Origin: Acidobacteriota bacterium
GTDB lineage: Bacteria > Acidobacteriota > Thermoanaerobaculia > Gp7-AA8
Assembly (NCBI GenBank): GCA_003222375.1
Contig: QHVX01000082.1
Location: forward strand, 1 to 7,898
DNA: 7,898 nt
Direction of reading: 5' to 3'
Part shown: one piece after another, positions 1 to 4,899 of the stretch
Layout: each line of letters begins with the position of its first letter
Position numbering within the stretch: the stretch's first letter is position 1
Translations under genes and position numbers: made by a program
The notes under the pieces: model-generated
Told to the model about the DNA's origin: nothing
The model's input: the letters and a program-made list of their open reading frames with translations, nothing else
Databases searched by the model: none

Positions 1-259
1 ATGGACCCTCGAGAAGCTCGAGAACCTGACCGAGGGTGAACATTTCGGGGTCACCCTCGAACGAATAGCCGCCCGACACGCCCCGATGCGACGCAATCAC
101 GCCGCCCTGATGCAACGTTTTCAGGACCTTCGTGACGGTCGGAATGGGGAGGTGATAGAACTCGGCAATCTCGCGAGCGGAGATCGTCTCGCCCTGTTTG
201 CGGGCAAGGTAGATTGTCGCGAGAAGGCCGTAATCCGTGAGTCTTGAAATCTTTAGCAT
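1..259 (-). CDS. Rrf2-family transcriptional regulator, SUF/IscR-like (partial, C-terminus beyond window)
   Basis: This gene reads leftward from the ATG at 259-257, and 86 codons are visible before the window ends. It begins MLKISRLTDYGLLATIYLAR, the usual opening of Rrf2-family winged-helix regulators and close to that of the SUF Fe-S assembly regulator subgroup. The recognition-helix region (SAREIAEFYHLPIPTVTKVL, about residues 27-46) and the wing (SHRGVSGGYSF, residues 57-67) are both present. The following segment, ending LGQVLELLEGP, is the expected start of the dimerisation helix. Family members such as IscR, NsrR and RirA sense Fe-S clusters, NO or iron, often through three cysteines in the C-terminal half. 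That half is outside the window, so cluster binding cannot be judged. There is no clear Shine-Dalgarno sequence before the start. The gene is divergent from the lipoprotein at 356. Assignment to the Rrf2 family is secure; the SUF-specific role is inference. Confidence 0.88.
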   Translation of the reverse strand, partial: MLKISRLTDYGLLATIYLARKQGETISAREIAEFYHLPIPTVTKVLKTLHQGGVIASHRGVSGGYSFEGDPEMFTLGQVLELLEGP

Positions 260-272
260 CGATAGGCTCGAA

Positions 273-301
273 ACTGTACCAGAGCGGTACGGATTTCACA
301 A
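273..301 (-). promoter_or_regulatory. Candidate promoter of the Rrf2-family gene
   Basis: On the minus strand a TTGTGA -35-like hexamer (301-296) and a TACAGT -10-like hexamer (278-273) are separated by 17 bp. Each matches consensus at four of six positions. The predicted start point, near 266, gives a leader of only about 7 nt. The inverted repeat at 276-290 overlaps the -10 element and spacer. This is a motif match only. Confidence 0.3.
276..290. promoter_or_regulatory. Inverted repeat GTACC-N5-GGTAC, candidate operator
   Basis: A perfect 5-bp inverted repeat, GTACC AGAGC GGTAC, lies 17 bp upstream of the Rrf2-family start codon. It covers the -10 side of that gene's candidate promoter. 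Rrf2-family regulators commonly repress their own genes through dyad sites, so autoregulation is a reasonable inference. The spacing does not match a specific known IscR or NsrR consensus that I can identify. Confidence 0.35.
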
Positions 302-309
302 CAACAACG

Positions 310-337
310 TTGCGGCATGTATGCCTTGGCATATAAC
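310..337 (+). promoter_or_regulatory. Candidate promoter of the Thr/Pro-rich lipoprotein gene and possibly the glyQS cluster
   Basis: A TTGCGG -35-like hexamer (310-315) and a TATAAC -10-like hexamer (332-337, five of six consensus positions) are separated by 16 bp. Transcription would begin near 344, about 12 nt before the ATG at 356. A GAGG sequence (348-351) lies only 4 nt before that ATG and is a weak, close ribosome-binding site. The half-site array at 314-332 fills the spacer, a position typical of repressor sites. Confidence 0.4.
314..332. promoter_or_regulatory. Three alternating half-sites GGCAT/ATGCC/GGCAT, candidate operator array
   Basis: The segment reads GGCAT (314-318), GT, ATGCC (321-325), TT, GGCAT (328-332). 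The half-sites alternate in orientation and repeat every 7 bp, giving two overlapping dyads. The array sits between the -35 and -10 elements of the plus-strand candidate promoter. A separate 8-bp palindrome, CAACGTTG, lies just upstream at 305-312. The binding protein is unknown; the divergent Rrf2-family regulator is the nearest candidate. Confidence 0.4.
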
Positions 338-355
338 GTGCGATTTTGAGGCCCA

Positions 356-868
356 ATGAATCCGAAGCAATTCGTGGCGATTCTTCTCGTCCTGGCGGCA
401 GCCTCATGCAGTCGAAGCGGGAAAATAGAGCGCAACCAGCAGCAATACGACTCCGTGCAGGAAGGCTCGGCGCAAGGGGTAACGTCGACGATCAACGGAC
501 CTGGTGAGACGAGCCCGCCGCTAACGACATCGACCGCGACCGGAACCAACGTTGACACGACGACGGCGTTCACGGTTCCCGGGACTGCAACGACCACCTC
601 GACGCAACAGCCTGGCACCGTCGCATCGTCGCTTCCCGATTCGACCACCGGATTCCCATCCGGCTATACGCCGCCGCGACCGCGGCCACGACCTCGGCCG
701 CCCGTGACCACAACGACCGCACCGCCAACAGACACGGCAACACCGCCGACGACGACGGACACCGTCGCGCCAACGACAACCGATACAACCGGCCCGCCGA
801 AGAAGAAGGACGATCAGAAACCGACGCCGCCGACCGATACGACGGGAACGCAAGGCCTCCACTTATAA
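356..868 (+). CDS. Small Thr/Pro-rich probable lipoprotein, function unknown
   Basis: This is a 170-residue protein. Residues 1-17 form a short positive and then hydrophobic export signal (K4, then FVAILLVLAAAS) ending at Cys18. The pre-cysteine sequence AAS is a relaxed lipobox, with Ala rather than Leu at -3, so lipid attachment is likely but not certain. The mature part has no recognisable fold. It is dominated by Thr and Pro, with an alternating Pro-Arg run at residues 107-116, a TTT/PPT-rich stretch to about residue 145, and a basic KKKDDQK patch near residues 149-155. Such sequence is probably disordered and could serve as a spacer or a surface-exposed stalk. It ends 10 bp before glyQ and may be co-transcribed with it. 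I do not recognise a family. The signal sequence and its position after a plausible promoter argue that it is a real gene. Confidence 0.65.
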   Translation: MNPKQFVAILLVLAAASCSRSGKIERNQQQYDSVQEGSAQGVTSTINGPGETSPPLTTSTATGTNVDTTTAFTVPGTATTTSTQQPGTVASSLPDSTTGFPSGYTPPRPRPRPRPPVTTTTAPPTDTATPPTTTDTVAPTTTDTTGPPKKKDDQKPTPPTDTTGTQGLHL

Positions 869-869
869 T
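864..869 (+). promoter_or_regulatory. Perfect TATAAT -10 hexamer just upstream of glyQ
   Basis: A consensus TATAAT overlaps the stop codon of the upstream lipoprotein gene and ends 9 nt before the glyQ ATG. Transcription from it would begin about 2-3 nt before the start codon, giving an essentially leaderless message. No good -35 hexamer is visible at 16-18 bp spacing. No Shine-Dalgarno sequence precedes glyQ, which fits leaderless initiation. Confidence 0.4.
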
Positions 870-878
870 CCGCCAACC

Positions 879-1772
879 ATGGCGCGCATCACATTTCAGG
901 ATCTCATCCTGCGTCTGCAGAATTTCTGGGCCGCGCGCGGCTGCATGATCGAGATGCCTGTCGATGTCGAAGTGGGCGCCGGCACGATGCACCCCGCCAC
1001 GTTCCTGCGCGTCCTCGGTCCCGAGCCATGGAAAGTCGCGTACGTTCAGCCATCGCGCCGTCCTGCCGACGGTCGTTACGGCGACAACCCGTTTCGTCTC
1101 GGCAAGCATTACCAGTTTCAAGTCATCCTCAAACCGTCGCCGATCGAGGTACAGGACATCTATCTCGACTCGCTGCGCGCGATCGGACTCGATCTGACGC
1201 GTCACGACATCCGATTCGAAGAAGACAACTGGGAATCGCCTACGCTCGGCGCCTGGGGTGTCGGCTGGCAGGTTTTGCTCGACGGCATGGAGATCACGCA
1301 GTTCACGTATTTCCAGCAGGCAGGCGGAATCGATCTTTCGCCCGTCTCGGCGGAGATCACCTACGGCATCGAGCGCCTCACGATGTTTCTGTCGCGGCAG
1401 AGCTCGGCCTTCGACATCGAATGGGGCGGCGGCTTCACTTACGGCGACGTTCGCAAACAGGACGAATACGAATTCTCGAAGTACTACTTCGAAATCGCGG
1501 ACATCGATCTGCACTGGAAGCTGATCGAACAGTACGCGTCCGAAGCGCAAAGATGTCTCGACAGCAAGCTGGTCTTTCCGGCGTACGACTGGACGCTGAA
1601 GTGCTCGCACATTTTCAACACGCTCGACGCGCGCGGCGCGGTGTCGGCCACGGAACGCGTCGCGGTGATCAAACGCGTGCGCGATCTCGCGGTGCGCTGC
1701 GCCGAGCAGTATCTCGAAAGTCGCCGCGAGCTCGGATTTCCACTCCTGCCTGCGCAGGAGCGCGTCTCGTAG
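879..1772 (+). CDS. glyQ: Glycyl-tRNA synthetase alpha subunit
   Basis: This is the class II catalytic subunit of the bacterial alpha2-beta2 glycyl-tRNA synthetase. It activates glycine with ATP and, with GlyS, charges tRNA-Gly in the cytoplasm. The 297-residue length is normal for the family. Diagnostic segments include FQDLILRLQNFW near the N-terminus, DVEVGAGTMHPATFLRVLGP (residues 29-48) and AYVQPSRRPADGRYG (54-68), the motif-2 region contacting ATP. Also present are YQFQVILKPSP (78-88), WESPTLGAWGVGWQV (118-132), GMEITQFTYFQQ (136-147), and EITYGIERL (159-167), the motif-3-like region. KCSHIFNTLDARGAVSATER (241-260) lies in the C-terminal helical region. The first in-frame ATG gives the usual N-terminus. 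Its stop codon directly abuts the ATG of glyS, and the last codons contain a hairpin with the probable glyS ribosome-binding site. Confidence 0.98.
   Translation: MARITFQDLILRLQNFWAARGCMIEMPVDVEVGAGTMHPATFLRVLGPEPWKVAYVQPSRRPADGRYGDNPFRLGKHYQFQVILKPSPIEVQDIYLDSLRAIGLDLTRHDIRFEEDNWESPTLGAWGVGWQVLLDGMEITQFTYFQQAGGIDLSPVSAEITYGIERLTMFLSRQSSAFDIEWGGGFTYGDVRKQDEYEFSKYYFEIADIDLHWKLIEQYASEAQRCLDSKLVFPAYDWTLKCSHIFNTLDARGAVSATERVAVIKRVRDLAVRCAEQYLESRRELGFPLLPAQERVS
1743..1760 (+). promoter_or_regulatory. Hairpin at the end of glyQ enclosing the glyS ribosome-binding site
   Basis: CTCCTGC (1743-1749) and GCAGGAG (1754-1760) are perfect 7-bp complements around a 4-nt CTGC loop. The 3' arm contains AGGAG (1756-1760), the only good Shine-Dalgarno match before the glyS ATG at 1773, with 12-nt spacing. 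In the folded RNA this site would be paired. Ribosomes finishing glyQ would open the stem, which would couple glyS translation to glyQ and suit the 1:1 subunit ratio. The inverted repeat is seen directly; the mechanism is inferred. Confidence 0.5.
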
Positions 1773-3806
1773 ATGTCCGAGTATTTCTTCGAGCTCCTCA
1801 CCGAAGAAATTCCGGCCTGGATGCACGATGCCGCGCAGGCGACTCTCCGTCAGCAATTGAGCGAGTTGTTCGCGGGCGCTGAGGTTTACGTCAGCAGCAC
1901 GCCACGCCGGATCATTTTCTTTCTTTCGAAACTGCCGCTGCGCGAAAGCGATCGCGAGGAGGAGGTCAAGGGTCCGCCGCGCAAGGCAGGCGATCAAGCG
2001 CTGGAAGGATTTCTAAAGAAGAACAACGCCTCGCGCGACGCCATCATCGAAGGCGGCGATTACATTCGCATCCGAAAGAAAATCGCCGGGCGCGGAACGG
2101 ATTCGATTCTGCAGCAGCGGATTCCTGCGATTGTCGAGAGTCTGCGCTGGCCGAAGATGATGCGCTGGAGCCGCGGCGACCAGCCGTACATACGACCGAT
2201 TCATTCCGTGCTGTCGGTCTTCGATGGCAAGCACCTTCCCATCCAAGTCCTGGGCGTCGTGTCAGGCACGACGACCGTGGGCCATCGCACGCTCGCGCCC
2301 GGAAAGATCACCGTCACCGGCTACAACGATTACGTGACGAAGCTGGAGCTTGCGCGGGTCGTGATCGATGCCATGCGGCGGCGTCACGTGATGGCCGAGC
2401 GTGCGCGCATCCTCGCCAATCAAATCCAGGGAACGCCATCGCTCGATGCCACCATCTGGGCGCAGTGGCAGTATCTGACCGAATACCCGGGCGTGCTGCG
2501 CGCGGAGTTTCGAAAAGAATATCTTGCGCTGCCCGAGGAAGTCCTCGTGACCGTGATGCGCGTGCATCAGAAGCAGCTTCCAATCCGCGGCGCGAACGCA
2601 AAGCTGACAAATTCCTTTCTGGCGGTCCTCGACAACGAATCCGATCCCGACGGCAACGCCGCTTACGGCAATGCCTTCGTCACGAATGCACGTTTTGCCG
2701 ACGCGAAATTCTTCTACGACACCGATCGCCGCAAGCCGCTCGCTGAACGCCTCGATCAACTATCGCATCTGCAGTTTCAGGAAAAGCTCGGCAACTATCT
2801 CGACAAAAGCAAACGCATCGAGGCGATCGCGCGCGCGATCTGCAAGCATCTCAAAGTCGACGCTGCCGACACCCTGACCGCCGCGCGGCTCTGTAAAGCG
2901 GATCTGGTGACCGAAATGGTCAAAGAGTTCACCGACCTTCAGGGTCGCATCGGCGGCATTTACGCGCGTGAAGAGGGCCATGCCGAGGATGTCTGGCAGG
3001 CGATTTACGACCACTATCTGCCCGTCAACATCGAAGACGCGCTTCCGCGGACGCTGTCGGGCGCGATCGTGTCGATTGCCGACAAGATCGACACACTCGC
3101 CGGATTTTTCCGAATTGGCGCACGGCCGACTGGATCGAAAGATCCGTTCGCTCTCCGCCGCGCCGCGCAGGGAATCGTTCAGATCCTTCTCAATCGCGAT
3201 AACCGTCAGGTGCGTCTGCCGATGGAGGCGCTACTCGACATCGCGTTGGAAGTGCACAACGCGCCGTCCGTGAAAGCAGATCTCGTCGATTTCTTTTCCG
3301 AGCGCATCGAGACGGTCCTCGAATCCTCGGCTTACGGCTTCCGGTACGACGAAATCCAGGCGGCGATGCAGGCCGGCTGGCAGGGCTTGCTGACGGATCT
3401 CGTTGATCGCATCGCCGCCGTGAAGACGATGCGGTCTGATCCGAATTTCCTTTCCATCCTCGATTCGGCAAAGCGCATCGCCAACATCACCGCCGATCAC
3501 AAAGAGAGCAAGGTCGATCCGAAGAAACTCGAAAACGAAACCGAGCGGCGGCTCAACGAGCTTGCCGGCTCAGTCAGCGATCAGATCGACGAGATGATTG
3601 CGGCGCGCGACTACAAACGAGCCCTCGAATCATTCGCGGCCATGGCGCCGGAGCTCGAGACATTCTTCGACGAAGTGATGGTCATGGTCGACGACCAGGC
3701 AGTTCGCAAGAATCGGATGTCGCTGCTGCGCAAAGTGGGGAACGCAGTCCTCAAGATCGCCGACGTCACGAAGATCGTCGTCGACCGTTCCGAGTATCGC
3801 GCGTGA
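1773..3806 (+). CDS. glyS: Glycyl-tRNA synthetase beta subunit
   Basis: This 677-residue protein is the tRNA-binding subunit that partners GlyQ. The N-terminus, MSEYFFELLTEEIP, matches the family opening (usually LLxEIGTEELP), although the customary Gly is Leu here. STPRRIIFFL (42-51) and VKGPPRKA (65-72) follow. The core contains PKMMRWSRGDQPYIRPIHSV (127-146), GHRTL (170-174), EEVLVTVMRVHQKQLP (255-270) and NSFLAVLDN (280-288). NARFADAKFFYDTDRRKPL (305-323) and KADLVTEMVKEFTDLQGRIG (375-394) are also conserved. The HD-type helical region includes SIADKIDTLAGFF (434-446) and RPTGSKDPFALRRAA (451-465). The C-terminal DALR-like anticodon-binding domain (about 600-677) ends in the characteristic VMVMVDDQAVRKNRMSLL (635-652). 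The start follows the glyQ stop with no gap. The stop overlaps the GTG start of the next gene by 4 bp, indicating an operon. No disruption is visible. Confidence 0.98.
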   Translation: MSEYFFELLTEEIPAWMHDAAQATLRQQLSELFAGAEVYVSSTPRRIIFFLSKLPLRESDREEEVKGPPRKAGDQALEGFLKKNNASRDAIIEGGDYIRIRKKIAGRGTDSILQQRIPAIVESLRWPKMMRWSRGDQPYIRPIHSVLSVFDGKHLPIQVLGVVSGTTTVGHRTLAPGKITVTGYNDYVTKLELARVVIDAMRRRHVMAERARILANQIQGTPSLDATIWAQWQYLTEYPGVLRAEFRKEYLALPEEVLVTVMRVHQKQLPIRGANAKLTNSFLAVLDNESDPDGNAAYGNAFVTNARFADAKFFYDTDRRKPLAERLDQLSHLQFQEKLGNYLDKSKRIEAIARAICKHLKVDAADTLTAARLCKADLVTEMVKEFTDLQGRIGGIYAREEGHAEDVWQAIYDHYLPVNIEDALPRTLSGAIVSIADKIDTLAGFFRIGARPTGSKDPFALRRAAQGIVQILLNRDNRQVRLPMEALLDIALEVHNAPSVKADLVDFFSERIETVLESSAYGFRYDEIQAAMQAGWQGLLTDLVDRIAAVKTMRSDPNFLSILDSAKRIANITADHKESKVDPKKLENETERRLNELAGSVSDQIDEMIAARDYKRALESFAAMAPELETFFDEVMVMVDDQAVRKNRMSLLRKVGNAVLKIADVTKIVVDRSEYRA

Positions 3807-4888
3807 GGCGATGCGCCTCGATTCTCCTTTTCATCGCGATCGCGTGCCCGAAGCATGAGGCGCCCCCACCCGCCGCGCCCGCGATCGAGACGCCAATCAC
3901 CGACGCGGCCGAGCGCACGAGCCTTTGCGACATCGCGCATGGAGCAACCACCGTCTCGCGCACCGGCGAAGCGTTTCTCGGCGCCTCGGCACTTCACGCG
4001 ATCGATGGCGATCCCGGAACGTTCTGGATGACGCCGCTCGCCGATCTGCCGCAATCGACGGTGATCGCGTTGCCGGCGCGAAGCCGAGTCGACAGAGTCG
4101 GAATTCGAACAGTCGTGAAAGGCGGCTTCAGCGCAAATCGCGTGTCTTTTGAGGGATCGAATGACGGCAAGACGTTTTCGCCGATCGTCACGATCAAGTC
4201 GGCGTCGACAAACGAAGCGCAATGGTTCGACATCAAGCCGGCCGAGCTGTCGTACATGCGCGTGACGATGATCGATGGAGCAGTCGCGAATCACGACGTA
4301 CGTCTGTACTCGATCCTCGCAGCAGGCAAGGAGCTCGAGCCGGCGCGGGCGGGCGACATCACCGGTTGCTGGAACATCAACGGCGAGCCGGCGCGGTTCG
4401 AGCGCCACGGTTCGTACGTGACGGGCATTCTGCAGACGGGAAAAGAGCCGATGCGATTCGATGGCGGATTTGACGGGCGCATTTATCGACTGAGCTGGAT
4501 TCGTGGCAACGATTACGGCATGGCGCTGATCACAATTTCGCCTGACGGACAGCGTCTCAGCGGCCTGAACTGGCACGAGGAAGCCATTCCGATGTTCTTC
4601 GATACGTCGTGGTTCGGCGAGCGCGCGAAATGCAACATCGACATTGGGCAGCCGGCAGCAGCAATCCTCGAGCGCACCGAGAGATTGTCGCTCTACGGAC
4701 GAACTGAGCTTCCAATCACACCGTCGGCCCAGTTTCACTTCGTCGCACACGAATTTCGATTTCCGACCGCGAAGGAAAATCAGGGCGACGTCTGTATCGC
4801 CGCCGGTAGCGACAGCCCGCGGCAGGATCCGGTGACCGAATCGATGCGCGCGCTGTACAGCACAGTCGATCTGGAGATTCGGAGATAA
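3803..4888 (+). CDS. Probable lipoprotein with a discoidin (F5/8 type C)-like domain, function unknown
   Basis: This 361-residue protein starts at a GTG overlapping the glyS stop (GTGA). Residues 1-14 are a short signal with two arginines and a hydrophobic core, ending at Cys15 in a relaxed lipobox (AIAC). A Pro/Ala-rich linker follows (about 19-35). Residues about 45-172 resemble a galactose-binding-like F5/8 type C beta-sandwich: ALHAIDGDPGTFWMT (63-77), VDRVGIRT (96-103), FEGSNDGKTF (116-125) and YMRVTM (151-156) follow that family's order. From about 186 to 262 there is a second, possibly beta-rich module with CWNINGEPARFERHGSYVTG and a later ALITISPDGQRLSGLNW. The last 90 residues are unassigned. 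Cys42, Cys189, Cys277 and Cys331 could form disulfides in the periplasm. Discoidin-like domains usually bind glycans or other ligands; the ligand is unknown here. Its place between glyS and ppdK suggests co-transcription, not necessarily shared function. Confidence 0.85.
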   Translation: MRRCASILLFIAIACPKHEAPPPAAPAIETPITDAAERTSLCDIAHGATTVSRTGEAFLGASALHAIDGDPGTFWMTPLADLPQSTVIALPARSRVDRVGIRTVVKGGFSANRVSFEGSNDGKTFSPIVTIKSASTNEAQWFDIKPAELSYMRVTMIDGAVANHDVRLYSILAAGKELEPARAGDITGCWNINGEPARFERHGSYVTGILQTGKEPMRFDGGFDGRIYRLSWIRGNDYGMALITISPDGQRLSGLNWHEEAIPMFFDTSWFGERAKCNIDIGQPAAAILERTERLSLYGRTELPITPSAQFHFVAHEFRFPTAKENQGDVCIAAGSDSPRQDPVTESMRALYSTVDLEIRR

Positions 4889-4889
4889 T
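4884..4889 (+). promoter_or_regulatory. GATAAT -10-like hexamer just upstream of ppdK
   Basis: GATAAT matches TATAAT at five of six positions, overlaps the stop of the preceding gene and ends 10 nt before the ppdK ATG. The arrangement mirrors the hexamer upstream of glyQ. The nearest purine-rich stretch, GGAG at 4881-4884, is 15 nt from the start codon, too far for a typical ribosome-binding site. A leaderless or near-leaderless transcript is therefore possible. No clear -35 element is visible. Confidence 0.3.
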
Positions 4890-4899
4890 CGCGCCCGCG

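Noticed and set aside
51..407. Minus-strand frame of 118 codons overlapping the Rrf2-family gene
   Set aside because: It is the shifted frame of the regulator and runs through the promoter region. The correct frame gives a clear Rrf2 N-terminus.
1028..1882. Plus-strand 284-codon frame inside glyQ and glyS
   Set aside because: It is an Arg-rich out-of-frame shadow with no motif, fully covered by glyQ and the start of glyS.
570..1997. Long minus-strand open frame (475 codons) opposite glyQ and its flanks
   Set aside because: It runs across two well-supported plus-strand genes and the start of glyS. Its translation is Arg/Val/Asp-rich with no recognisable motif, typical of the antisense frame of GC-rich coding DNA.
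3611..4750. Long minus-strand open frame (379 codons) opposite the discoidin-like lipoprotein
   Set aside because: It is antisense to glyS and the lipoprotein gene, which has a signal sequence, domain motifs and a GTGA overlap. The antisense product has no coherent domain.
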